DNA from: a virus
Strand: one strand, 5' to 3'
DNA: 32,576 nucleotides
IMG/VR virus record: IMGVR_UViG_3300032223_000873
Location: 1 to 32,576 of that record
Shown: positions 7,841 to 16,074 of the stretch, piece by piece
Position numbering within the stretch: position 1 is the stretch's first letter
How the letters are laid out: every line of letters begins with the position of its first letter
The notes under the pieces: model-generated
The model's input: the letters and a program-made list of their open reading frames with translations, nothing else
Told to the model about the DNA's origin: nothing
The model's database searches: none
Made by a program: the position numbers and the translations under genes

Positions 7841-9184
7841 TTAATGGCCCCAAACATTGCCGGTAACAGATGACCCGGCACCAAGCGTATTAGCTAAGAA
7901 ATCACGGAAACTTGAACCCGTACCTTTTTCGCCACCTAGCTCGTTCCAATACTGTTGGAATCGCGGGATTAAATTATTTGTTGGACTTTGCAAAGCAGTA
8001 ACAGCCCCGGTAATTGGGTCAATGTCCGTGTAACGAAAACTTGTTTCACCACCACCGAAAGCTGGATCAGAGGGGTTTATTGGCCCGCCCCAATCTGGGT
8101 TTTCCACGTTATATTTTGCCAAGGTCGATGCATATTTTGTTTGATAATTAGGGTCAGTCACCGCATCAGCTATACGCCCCGCCAAATTGGCGTCCAGCGG
8201 CGCCCCCGGAGTCTGCATCGTTTTACCTATGAGTGTCATCAAGTCCGAACCATTACGGCCTGCCCAAGTTAGCTGCCCAGTAGTCGGATTTTTAACGTAG
8301 AACTGACCTGATCCCTGAGACCGGTCATTACCAGCGCCAAGACCCACATTTCCGTAAAGTGCGGCAGACTGAGATGACCCGGGGATATTTGTTATTGATC
8401 CTTGTTTACCAAGCTGGGTAATGGCGTTGCTGTGAGCTTTAGTGTTATTTGCAGCGATTGCTGCCAAAGCGGCAATACCCATACCTATAGGGCCAGCATA
8501 AGAACCCAATGTAGTTGCAGTGGTTCCTGCCGCTTCACCAGCAGCGCCCGCTCCAGCAGCACCCGCCCCGGCTCCAGCAGCCCCGCCTCCAAGCAATCCG
8601 GCACTATTTGCTAACCCATAAAGTTTGTATGCATCATACAAACCAGAAGCTATATTGATAGGATTGGGGTTCTTGATGGCGTTGTAGATACCAAGACCCG
8701 CATTCGCTGCACCCAGCGCGCTACCAGCAGCGCCACCGAGCAATCCGGCACTGTTGCCAGTTGCCATGCCGCCCAATTTGTTAGCGCCCGCAAGGCCAGA
8801 TACCACATTTTCCGCAGTGGGATTCTTGATGGCGTTATAAATCTGATAGGCGGAATTCACGCCGCCCAAGCCTTGATTGACGGCTGTATTGCCAAACCCG
8901 GCCCTATTGGCTAGGGCATTGGCAGAGTTAGCCGCCTGAAGTGTTCCGCCTACTCCGCCGCGCTGGATACCGCCATACAACCCATAAAGGTTATTGGCAG
9001 CGCCCAAGCCGGTATTGACATTGCGATTGCCAAACCCCGCCATGTTGGCAAGCTGGTTGGCATTGTTCGCCAAGGACAAATAACCACCGACATTGCCCTG
9101 CTGAGCCGCCCTGGCGGCCATAGGCGCAGTGCGGGCCATGTTCATCAGCCCGCCTATCTGCTGCATTGTCAGTGGCGTAGTCAT
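7841..9184 (-). CDS. Gly/Ala-rich repeat structural protein (447 aa)
   Basis: A 447-residue protein. The N-terminal 200 residues hold four imperfect repeats of about 45 residues, with the shared theme ANxANxLANxAGFGNxxVNxGLG followed by YNAIKNP or YGLYGGI. Residues 195-255 are an Ala/Gly tract that could insert into membranes. The C-terminal part is more ordered (PTTGQLTWAGRNGSDLMTL; YTDIDPITGAVTAL) and ends with an aromatic helix RFQQYWNELGG. The combination of a hydrophobic repetitive N-terminus and a folded C-terminus resembles ejected internal virion proteins of podoviruses. Stop and start codons overlap the next gene's region closely. Confidence 0.6.
   Translation of the reverse strand: MTTPLTMQQIGGLMNMARTAPMAARAAQQGNVGGYLSLANNANQLANMAGFGNRNVNTGLGAANNLYGLYGGIQRGGVGGTLQAANSANALANRAGFGNTAVNQGLGGVNSAYQIYNAIKNPTAENVVSGLAGANKLGGMATGNSAGLLGGAAGSALGAANAGLGIYNAIKNPNPINIASGLYDAYKLYGLANSAGLLGGGAAGAGAGAAGAGAAGEAAGTTATTLGSYAGPIGMGIAALAAIAANNTKAHSNAITQLGKQGSITNIPGSSQSAALYGNVGLGAGNDRSQGSGQFYVKNPTTGQLTWAGRNGSDLMTLIGKTMQTPGAPLDANLAGRIADAVTDPNYQTKYASTLAKYNVENPDWGGPINPSDPAFGGGETSFRYTDIDPITGAVTALQSPTNNLIPRFQQYWNELGGEKGTGSSFRDFLANTLGAGSSVTGNVWGH
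8585..9088 (-). repeat. About 45-residue tandem repeats in the Gly/Ala-rich structural gene
   Basis: Four degenerate in-frame units start near residues 33, 79, 125 and 175 of the 447-aa protein. Units 1 and 2 are closest (AGFGNRNVNTGLG and AGFGNTAVNQGLG); units 2 and 3 share YNAIKNP; units 3 and 4 share NSAGLLGG. The repeat is visible in DNA too, as recurring TTCTTGATGGCGTT and AGCAATCCGGCACT blocks on the plus strand. Recent internal duplication of a helical hairpin is the likely origin. Confidence 0.7.
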
Positions 9185-10488
9185 CAGCCAACCACCTCGC
9201 CAGTCACAGGATCAATCTGCATCTGACCATAAAGGCCGGGATTGTTGTAATAATCGCTCATCAACGAACTAAGATCGTTTCCGGGCATTACATCAGGGTA
9301 CGGATTGTTGTAAGCCGTTCCGTCATAAAGTCCAGACAAACCGCCAAAATTAAATTGGCCGCCCTGCTGCATCTGGTCAATGATGCTCTGCAAATCCTGA
9401 TTAGATGCACCATATTGCGATGGGTCGTATTGGGGCATCCCTTGGTCATTTAATGTATACCAAGGAGTGTTGCCAGCCGTTCCACCAGAAGGATTCGAGC
9501 CAGAAAGACCATATTTATCGTAAAGTGCTTGCTGTGTCGGCGTAGAGCCGCCCAATCCAAATAGACCGCCTATCGCATTAAGACCTTGCCCAAACAAGGT
9601 ATTGCTACCGGCAGACATAGGCGTATTGAGCAAACTATTGCCAATGCCCATCCAACCTTGAGTGGCAGCGTTCTGATTGTTTGTCTGGATTCCGTACTTG
9701 GCCAAGTCAGCGCTGGCCTGATTACCAGCAGCCTGCATATAGGGCGTTGCGCCAATCGTAGCGCCTGTGTAACCCTGAAAGGTCGGAGCCTGAAAGCTAG
9801 ATTGCCCCATGATATTTGACAGTTCGCTAAGCGGCTGGTTACGCATCTGAAGCTGCTGAGCAAGCGACTGGGAAATTGCGTTATTGGCAAAGTTCCCAAG
9901 CGTTCCTTGCTCATTCAAACCCTGCTGGCGAGCGGCAAGATCAAGGTTAATGCCTTGAAGCGCGGCCTGAGTTCGCAGGTCATTTTCCTGCTGGCCTTGC
10001 TGTGTCATGGAGGTGTTGTAAGCCTCCGTACCCGGCACCAATCCCTGATTCACAAGCTGCGTATTCAACTGATCGCGCTGGCGCTGCAAGGTAGGCTCAA
10101 GCCGGGACAGGATCGCGTTTTGGGCGCTCATGCCAGCATTGACCGGCATAGCGGCAAGATTGGACGTATCCAGCCCCATCGTCATATTGGGCAGATTCGG
10201 GTTAAAAGCTTGCCCGTAGGTACTGCCCAGATTTCCCGCAGCGGTCTGCCCAAGCTGCGCCATCGCTTTCTGGACGGCTTGCTGAGACTCAAACGTTCCC
10301 TGAGCCGTAGGGGTGAGCGACTGCGTAATCGTCGGCTGGCCGTTGGCGTCGTACTGAACCGTCTGCGACCCGTAAGGGTTATAGACGTTCGGGTTGGACA
10401 ACTTTGCCGTGCCCAGTGCGGCCTGCTGATTGGCCTGACCTTGCTGTGTGGCGGCTTGGGTGAAATCTGTAGATGGGATATTAGCCAT
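9184..10488 (-). CDS. Gln/Asn/Gly-rich tail or internal virion protein (434 aa)
   Basis: A 434-residue protein rich in Gln, Asn, Gly and Ala. Residues 10-30 are Gln/Ala-rich, then a beta element with NPYGSQTVQYDANGQPTITQ (residues 37-56) and helical segments ending in LSRLEPTLQRQRDQLNTQL and NQGLVPGTEAYN. This pattern is a widely distributed podovirus virion protein, sometimes annotated as a tail-fibre-domain protein; its precise job is not established here. It follows directly after the nozzle gene and precedes the repeat protein, so tail-tip or ejection function is inferred. Confidence 0.65.
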   Translation of the reverse strand: MANIPSTDFTQAATQQGQANQQAALGTAKLSNPNVYNPYGSQTVQYDANGQPTITQSLTPTAQGTFESQQAVQKAMAQLGQTAAGNLGSTYGQAFNPNLPNMTMGLDTSNLAAMPVNAGMSAQNAILSRLEPTLQRQRDQLNTQLVNQGLVPGTEAYNTSMTQQGQQENDLRTQAALQGINLDLAARQQGLNEQGTLGNFANNAISQSLAQQLQMRNQPLSELSNIMGQSSFQAPTFQGYTGATIGATPYMQAAGNQASADLAKYGIQTNNQNAATQGWMGIGNSLLNTPMSAGSNTLFGQGLNAIGGLFGLGGSTPTQQALYDKYGLSGSNPSGGTAGNTPWYTLNDQGMPQYDPSQYGASNQDLQSIIDQMQQGGQFNFGGLSGLYDGTAYNNPYPDVMPGNDLSSLMSDYYNNPGLYGQMQIDPVTGEVVG

Positions 10489-10497
10489 GATGCACCT

Positions 10498-12057
10498 TCA
10501 AATACCTGCCCAACCTGTTTGAAACACTACGTCAGTCGAAGCCCACTCAATGCTTGCATTAGAACTAGAGCTTTTGAACTGAATAGAACCACAATAGCCA
10601 AGGCCCGTAATGCCTTGCCACAAATTATAAACAATGTTGTCACTGCCCCATATGCCCGTGTCCCAAAGGGCTGAATCCCACTTTGCGACACTTGTTCCGG
10701 TTGTTCCGGTAATTGTCGCCGTGTCCTGAACATTAAAATCCACGTTCATACCCATCGAAATAGTGGACGTACCATTGGTAAAAATAGCCGGACGGGCACG
10801 GGTAAAGTATTTTTGGACGCCACGGGAACCAAAGTAATTGAAAGCCTGAAAGCAATTAGTAACGATTTGGTTCGCGTCGTCTTTGTAGTCGGTTGTCCAA
10901 GCCTTGCCGACAAATCCATCGCCACCAAAGTACGGGTCATCCCCGTATATTTCCCAACAATTAGCAGCCCACCCGGTGAACTGGCACCAACTGGTCGTGA
11001 TGGTATTCATCACATACTGCTGCTGCTGGCCGGAAGCCACAGGAACATTGATCCAAACGGCATTGTTTTTGGCCGAATAGACAATTTGCCAGCCGACAGC
11101 TTCGTGATCGCCGCCGTAATCGGTCGTAGCCTGCGTAATAGCGCCCTGAATCTTGTTAGAGAGCGCCACCCTAGGGTCAAGGCGGCTGCTCTGTAAAGAC
11201 TGGGCAAGCGGCAACAGACCGTCATAGGTCAGGAGCAGTAGATCGCCTGCCCACTTGAGCATGGCTCGCTTACCGATAGGGCTACCGAGCTTCCAGACGC
11301 CCGAAAGCGCCCAGGTGGCCGCGCTGGACGGATCAGTTCCGCGCCAAACAATTACTTCACCATTGCTGGTGATAAATACAAGGTTGTCATCGACGCCATA
11401 ACCGGAATCGAGCGTCCAAGTGTCCAAATCGACAAGATGACCGCCATATTTGGCTATGGCGCTCATATCAATATATTGTGCCGCGCCCCCTATCGAAAGG
11501 GTCGGCAGATACCATGCCTTGAGCGTGTTCTTTTCGATAAACCAAAGTCTGTTTTTGAATAGCGTAACATTGGATAGATTAGTGGTCGTGACGCCCGTAA
11601 TGGCCGGGGTAGACGCACCATCAATCGAAGTCCATGTGGCGCCGTTGTAAAGCAACGGCTTATCGACACCGTTAACGGCATACATATAGTTGCCGCCCGT
11701 TGTGGCGACGTTCACATATTCAAAAGCAGTATTCGATAGACCGGAAACCACTGCAGCGCCCACGGCACCGCTACTGGTAACGTCATAAATTTTCATGGAT
11801 GTATCGGCAGCGGCAAAAAACTTTTGGGTTGCCCCACCCGAATACGCCATTAGGGTCTTTACCTGCCCACCAAGGCCGGTAGCCCACTTCTGGTAGCCAC
11901 CACGCAGAACCACGCTGGAAACGGTCGGGAATAGGTTCTGGAGCGTTACCGCATCCGTCTGCTCCATGTTGGCAATGCTGTCCCGAGCGTTCCACCCGCC
12001 CACAGGGGCAGGGATGGAGGCCACATTGGCAGCATTTTTTTGGATCAGCTTAGCCAT
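10498..12057 (-). CDS. Tail nozzle/hub protein (beta-propeller type)
   Basis: A 519-residue beta-rich protein. It begins IPAPVGGWNARDSIANM, a hallmark opening of podovirus tail-hub proteins analogous to P22 gp10 or T7 gp12, and continues with repeated propeller-like strands (FFAAADTSMKIYDV, YMYAVNGVDKPLLYNGATW, LWFIEKNTLKAWYLP, LVFITSNGEVIVWRGTDP). It follows the tail-adaptor gene directly, which is the order in P22- and T7-like tails. Near the C-terminus there is a period-5 tryptophan run (WDSALWDTGIWGS) also seen in the 255-aa repeat protein. The family-level role is solid; exact homology class is inference. Confidence 0.8.
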   Translation of the reverse strand: MAKLIQKNAANVASIPAPVGGWNARDSIANMEQTDAVTLQNLFPTVSSVVLRGGYQKWATGLGGQVKTLMAYSGGATQKFFAAADTSMKIYDVTSSGAVGAAVVSGLSNTAFEYVNVATTGGNYMYAVNGVDKPLLYNGATWTSIDGASTPAITGVTTTNLSNVTLFKNRLWFIEKNTLKAWYLPTLSIGGAAQYIDMSAIAKYGGHLVDLDTWTLDSGYGVDDNLVFITSNGEVIVWRGTDPSSAATWALSGVWKLGSPIGKRAMLKWAGDLLLLTYDGLLPLAQSLQSSRLDPRVALSNKIQGAITQATTDYGGDHEAVGWQIVYSAKNNAVWINVPVASGQQQQYVMNTITTSWCQFTGWAANCWEIYGDDPYFGGDGFVGKAWTTDYKDDANQIVTNCFQAFNYFGSRGVQKYFTRARPAIFTNGTSTISMGMNVDFNVQDTATITGTTGTSVAKWDSALWDTGIWGSDNIVYNLWQGITGLGYCGSIQFKSSSSNASIEWASTDVVFQTGWAGI

Positions 12058-12968
12058 CAGGGAGTGCCGTAGCCCGAGTCAGGGATGTTGTCGTAACCGA
12101 TCAGCACCGTACCCGGACGCGGGGCAAACGATAGATTTGCCGCCGACGTATTCTGAGCAATGCACGTTTCAAGTTCTTCGGCATAGTTCCTGTACATTGC
12201 CGTCGTATCAAAGCCCTTGGCCTCAAAATACTTCAGCTTTGTAGACAGAACCACCAAGCGGTCAGGATAGATACAGGTGTCCGTATCGCTGCTAAAGGCA
12301 GGGATAGACGTACCCGCAGAGTTGATCGCCCACATATAGCTGCGGTATTCAAAGCCCAACGATTCGTTGTAGCTGATACCAGGCCAAATCTGGAAATAAT
12401 TACCGAGCAGACGCCAGCGAATACGGGGGCCGGTCGAGATATAGCCCGAGAGCAGCCATTCCCACTGCTGAGCATCTTCAGGCCCAAGCATTTCCCATCG
12501 CTTGGATTTGTCCCACTGAGTGCGGGGAACAATCGAGTCATAATCCGTAGGAAGTGCGTACTTGACCTTCTGGAAATACACCGTATTGTTGGTGCTATTG
12601 TCCTGAGTGGTCGCCTGATTGAGCGTGACCTGCGAGGATGAGTCCACCGAGACAATATAGGTGGCGTTGGGGATACCCAAGCCCTGCACCTGATACGTCG
12701 TATCAAGTCCAGCAGTCGAAGGTATCCCCGTGATGACCGTAGCCCCACTCGCCCAATTACCCGTCGTGGTCGTGTATTGGGTCGTAAATTGGTAAGGCTT
12801 GGTCAGGTTGCGCCAGTCAGCACGCCGAAGCAGTTCGTAGCCGGTCGCGTTCATCAAAGCTAGCAATTGAACTACGTCTTGGTTGGTATTTCCCGAAACG
12901 TAGGTAGGAACCGGAACACCCAGTTCGCTAGTGACCTGCTGCATCATCTGCAACATTGTGCTGGACAT
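12057..12968 (-). CDS. Tail adaptor protein (head-to-tail, gp4/TTPA-like)
   Basis: A 303-residue protein. The N-terminal helical part contains MMQQVTSELGVPVP, then LMNATGYELLRRADWRNLT, a helix pair typical of adaptor proteins that bind the portal base. A beta insertion follows (residues about 75-130) and then YALPTDYDSIVPRTQWD and the conserved RWRLLGNYFQIWPG. A C-terminal helix (YPDRLVVLSTKLKYFEAKG) completes the pattern seen in P22 gp4 and T7 gp11-like connectors. Placed between capsid genes and the nozzle gene, it would form the dodecameric ring under the portal. Confidence 0.8.
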   Translation of the reverse strand: MSSTMLQMMQQVTSELGVPVPTYVSGNTNQDVVQLLALMNATGYELLRRADWRNLTKPYQFTTQYTTTTGNWASGATVITGIPSTAGLDTTYQVQGLGIPNATYIVSVDSSSQVTLNQATTQDNSTNNTVYFQKVKYALPTDYDSIVPRTQWDKSKRWEMLGPEDAQQWEWLLSGYISTGPRIRWRLLGNYFQIWPGISYNESLGFEYRSYMWAINSAGTSIPAFSSDTDTCIYPDRLVVLSTKLKYFEAKGFDTTAMYRNYAEELETCIAQNTSAANLSFAPRPGTVLIGYDNIPDSGYGTP

Positions 12969-12971
12969 GGT

Positions 12972-13505
12972 TTATTCCTCTTTGGGTGGCCTGCCCGGTT
13001 TACGGACAGCCATCAGTTGCTTCATCTGCTCCTGCAATTCAGCAAGAGCATTTTTCGTATCTTCTAGCTCATTCTGCGTATCAGACTTGACCTTGCGCGT
13101 AATGAACATTCTAGCGCGTTCACGAAGGCCAGCAGCGCCCATTCCTACGCGCTGAAGCTGAGCGTCGGAAGCCATCGCCACCTGCTCAACCGTCTGAAAC
13201 TTGAAAATGCCAAGCTCATCAGCCTGACCCTTGGTAATGTCATCCGGCGCGGCCTTGTGCCAATCGGCAAGCGTAGTGCCGACAACAACACCGCCATCCT
13301 GCTCACTATTCTTGATCTGAAAATGAAGCCACTGGCGCGGGAAACGCTCCTTGTGATCGTCCCTAACCGGCTGCTCGACGATGTTCGTTTTGTCGCCGGG
13401 GACAATAATGCGAACAAACGGGACGCCCTTGTATTCCTTTTCCTCGCTTGTGTAGAACTCAACGTGAAGCTGAGCATCCGCATTAGCGATATCACTGTCT
13501 AGCAT
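12972..13505 (-). CDS. Structural-module hypothetical protein with AT-hook-like tail
   Basis: A 177-residue protein between the decoration and adaptor genes. It has a beta N-terminus (LHVEFYTSEEKEYKGVPFVRIIVPGDKTN), a middle helix with TVEQVAMASDAQLQRVGMGA, a coiled coil (about residues 140-165) and a basic C-terminus RKPGRPPKEE with the GRP core of an AT-hook. Homologous proteins occur beside phage capsid genes, but no function is known to me. DNA contact by the tail is inference from the motif. An AACCATCCCCACAGGA block with a CAGGA ribosome site precedes the ATG. Confidence 0.65.
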   Translation of the reverse strand: MLDSDIANADAQLHVEFYTSEEKEYKGVPFVRIIVPGDKTNIVEQPVRDDHKERFPRQWLHFQIKNSEQDGGVVVGTTLADWHKAAPDDITKGQADELGIFKFQTVEQVAMASDAQLQRVGMGAAGLRERARMFITRKVKSDTQNELEDTKNALAELQEQMKQLMAVRKPGRPPKEE

Positions 13506-13532
13506 GGTTTTATCCTGTGGGGATGGTTGAAA

Positions 13533-14360
13533 TTACAGGTTGTTAACCTGTGTCAAAGTCAAAATCACGGACGGAATGTTAGGACACGGAGATACAGTGG
13601 TGTTGTGAAGCAACCGTATTCCGGTGTCATCTGTAGACCACATCATTCGGATGTACTGTCCGGCATCTAAAGATACAACATAGTTCCACGAAGCTATTGT
13701 ACTGGCAGCCGTTCCTTGAACGGCTAACGTACCACCACTTTCTGCAACAGTGGTTCCGTTAATATCTAGCCAAATATAAGTGTTTCCGGTTGAGCCAGAT
13801 GTTTTGTCAATTTGGGCCGAAAACTGAATGTTGTACACACCCGAATTTTGCACATAAACCCGAGAGGTAGGACTGCCGATATACACACCATTCGATTCTA
13901 AGGTGGTATTAAAAGTCATTGCATAAGCAGTGTTTTTAGCCGCAGCGGTTTGGGTCGTGGTGTCATAAAACGACCCGTAATGCAATATCGGCACCTTTGA
14001 ATTGAATCCTTGCAATCCCTGCCAAGATGTTTTGGTCGGAGCAAAATAAATTGCAGAGCAACCGATATTGATGGTGGAAGGTACCCCGCCATCAATCGTG
14101 GTCGTGGCTTCGTATGGATATACCTTTAATTCGTTTGCGCCGTTATTGGTAATGTAAATAACTTCGCCTTCTTCTGTCGGCGGCAATTTGACGCCAGAAC
14201 CCGAAACAACAGTTGTGATGACGTTGTAAACCTTTACGAGTTGCAACGCATCAGCACTCGTCGTTCCAGAAGCAGAAAGCCCAGTCGAGCCGTCGCCGCA
14301 AATGGCTACAGTCATCAACTGGGCCGATCCTGCCCCCAGAACGCGCGAGGGGATCGTCAT
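13533..14360 (-). CDS. Decoration-like protein fused to a C1q/TNF-like jelly roll
   Basis: A 275-residue protein. Residues 1-115 (MTIPSRVLGAG through GVKLPPTEEGEVIYITNNGA) align by eye with the whole 117-aa protein encoded just upstream. Residues 125-275 add a jelly-roll domain: YGSFYDTTTQTAAAKNTAY, then SGVYNIQFSAQIDKTSGST and AGQYIRMMWSTDD. This second half is the C1q/TNF-like trimeric fold common on phage surfaces. I chose the ATG at 14360, whose A is shared with the TAA of the upstream gene (TAATG); the longer frame start at 14384 is not needed. A surface head fibre or decoration spike is the likely role. Confidence 0.75.
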   Translation of the reverse strand: MTIPSRVLGAGSAQLMTVAICGDGSTGLSASGTTSADALQLVKVYNVITTVVSGSGVKLPPTEEGEVIYITNNGANELKVYPYEATTTIDGGVPSTINIGCSAIYFAPTKTSWQGLQGFNSKVPILHYGSFYDTTTQTAAAKNTAYAMTFNTTLESNGVYIGSPTSRVYVQNSGVYNIQFSAQIDKTSGSTGNTYIWLDINGTTVAESGGTLAVQGTAASTIASWNYVVSLDAGQYIRMMWSTDDTGIRLLHNTTVSPCPNIPSVILTLTQVNNL

Positions 14361-14713
14361 TAGGCGCCGAGGATCGACACCCAAACGGTCGGGCTGACAC
14401 CCACGAAAATACGGCGCTTGGTGGTCGCAATCGAAGCCGAGGTCGAACCGTCAATCGTGCCCGACACCGGGTAAACGGTCAGGGTCGAGGCGCCATCATT
14501 GGCAACCACAACCAGAGCGCCCGTTTCACCAGTCGGAAGCTTGACGCCCGTCGAGGCAGCGGTCGTGGAAACCACGTTATACACAGCCGAAAGCTGGAGC
14601 GCGTCCGTCGTGGACGAACCCGTGGCGGCCAGGCCGCTGGCAACGTCACCGGCAATCGTGGTCGAAGACAGCGGCGAGTTACCAGCCGCGAGGATGCGTG
14701 ATGCAAATGGCAT
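14360..14713 (-). CDS. Putative head decoration/fibre protein (117 aa)
   Basis: A 117-residue beta protein of a kind repeatedly found beside phage capsid genes: SRILAAGNSPLSS, ALQLSAVYNVVSTTAA, GVKLPTGETGALVVVANDGA, LTVYPVSGTIDG and a closing PTVWVSILGA. It is homologous to the N-terminal half of the next protein, showing a tandem duplication. An AAAAGGAA ribosome site precedes the ATG. Function as a capsid-surface or head-fibre component is inferred from position and fold-like pattern. Confidence 0.7.
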   Translation of the reverse strand: MPFASRILAAGNSPLSSTTIAGDVASGLAATGSSTTDALQLSAVYNVVSTTAASTGVKLPTGETGALVVVANDGASTLTVYPVSGTIDGSTSASIATTKRRIFVGVSPTVWVSILGA

Positions 14714-14715
14714 GA

Positions 14716-16029
14716 TTAATTCCTTTTGTGTTTAATGTAAAAAGCCGCGTTTTCCGAATTAAAATCAGCCCAAATGATCTTGTAATCGGAAAACTTTTTT
14801 ACCCACCAGCTATGAGGATAAACCGAAAGGTGCAGAGGTTCACCAATCAACGCACCCATCGCATCCGGCACTAGGCTGATCTGAAAATACGCAGAATCGA
14901 CGCAATCCATGATGTTCTTGATGACATCAGAGACTTGATGCGTCGGAATGTGTTCCATAACGTCCGTGCAGTACCCAAACTCGCCCTTCAACATCATTGG
15001 GCGACTAAGGTCAGCCACAAAGAAAGGCAGCTTGATAGACGCATCAAGCGCGTTATCGGCAAAATCGACCAATGTGACGCTTGCCCCGGTCAGGTCATGG
15101 ATAGCCTTGCCACCACGACCCGTCCCACAACCAAAGTCGATCACAATCGAGTCTTTGGTTAGATTGGCAACCTTAATAGCCTCAATAGCCGCAAACTGAC
15201 CGGGAGACACAACCCTATATTCGGGCTTGTTCCACATGGTCTTGTACTTGTCGGCTTCCGTCTTGGGCGCAGGATTGGCCCGCATTTCGCGGTACACGGC
15301 CATAATAAGACCGTCCGAATCCAAGGTAATGATGCAATCCCGATCAAGCAGGTTATTGCACACCGAAGGGAACAATTCAGCCTGACGGGCCATCGCCAGC
15401 GAGCTAGTGAACGTCTCGCCATTCAGCGTGACCTTGCACAATATGTCGCTGCTATTAATCGGCTGGCTATAAGCGTGGCCGAGCGCCTTGCGATGCGAAC
15501 TGTCATAGCCGAACAGATGGAGCTTCCTGAAGCCCATCGTATAGGCCAAGCACATCGTAGACAGGCCAACGGTCAGGCCACCGCCGATCAAGGCATATTC
15601 GTTGTCGTGCTTGGGCAAATGCTGTTCAATATCATCGAGCGCCGGGTGCCAAAGCGTGACATTGGATAGCGACTTGAAATGCTGAAACAGGGCAGGATCG
15701 CACTGCGAGGCAAGAAGGTACTCATGGGCCTTTGAGAGCAGCCCAAGGTTTTCCGGCCTAGCATCCAAAATAACCTGATAGTCCGGGATGATCCCGTGGC
15801 TATTTAGAAACTTGGCAGCACCGTTTAGGGCAAAGATTTTCTGGCCCAGTTCGTGCCGCTTTTTGATTAACGATAGGTTTTCAACAAGGGATGGCCCGCC
15901 ACCTACAATGACAGCGTGACCGTCGTGGGCTTCAACCTCTGCAACCCACTTATTGCAATACCGCGAGTTTTCAGCAATGTTGCTGAATAACTGGGAATCA
16001 TCGGTATTACACAGAATTTCTATATCCAT
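14716..16029 (-). CDS. DUF115 (MptE/Maf-like) domain fused to SAM methyltransferase
   Basis: A 437-residue, two-domain enzyme. Residues 38-180 are DUF115-like: AVIVGGGPSLVENL, then IFALNGAAKFL, IPDYQVILDARPE, LIGGGLTVGLS and LHLFGYDSSH. This domain occurs in archaeal 6-hydroxymethylpterin pyrophosphokinase and in Maf flagellin glycosyltransferases. Residues 290-437 are a class I methyltransferase: motif I VIDFGCGTGRGG (296-307), VTLVDFAD, and DVMEHIPTHQV. The gene sits between head decoration genes, so modification of virion sugars or proteins is my inference. Its start is uncertain: the ATG at 16029 directly follows a terminator T-run and has no ribosome site, while in-frame ATGs at 16065 and 16071 place the hairpin inside the coding region. 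Confidence 0.8.
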   Translation of the reverse strand: MDIEILCNTDDSQLFSNIAENSRYCNKWVAEVEAHDGHAVIVGGGPSLVENLSLIKKRHELGQKIFALNGAAKFLNSHGIIPDYQVILDARPENLGLLSKAHEYLLASQCDPALFQHFKSLSNVTLWHPALDDIEQHLPKHDNEYALIGGGLTVGLSTMCLAYTMGFRKLHLFGYDSSHRKALGHAYSQPINSSDILCKVTLNGETFTSSLAMARQAELFPSVCNNLLDRDCIITLDSDGLIMAVYREMRANPAPKTEADKYKTMWNKPEYRVVSPGQFAAIEAIKVANLTKDSIVIDFGCGTGRGGKAIHDLTGASVTLVDFADNALDASIKLPFFVADLSRPMMLKGEFGYCTDVMEHIPTHQVSDVIKNIMDCVDSAYFQISLVPDAMGALIGEPLHLSVYPHSWWVKKFSDYKIIWADFNSENAAFYIKHKRN

Positions 16030-16030
16030 T

Positions 16031-16059
16031 AAAAAGGGGCGGGAATTTCTCCCCGCCCC
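16031..16059 (-). terminator. Rho-independent terminator after the capsid genes
   Basis: On the minus strand an 8-bp perfect GC stem, GGGGCGGG with CCCGCCCC, encloses an 8-base loop and is followed by TTTTT. It begins about 16 bases after the stop of the 177-aa decoration gene. It would end or attenuate the abundant capsid message before the DUF115-methyltransferase gene. Confidence 0.85.
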
Positions 16060-16074
16060 CTCCATTACCATCAA

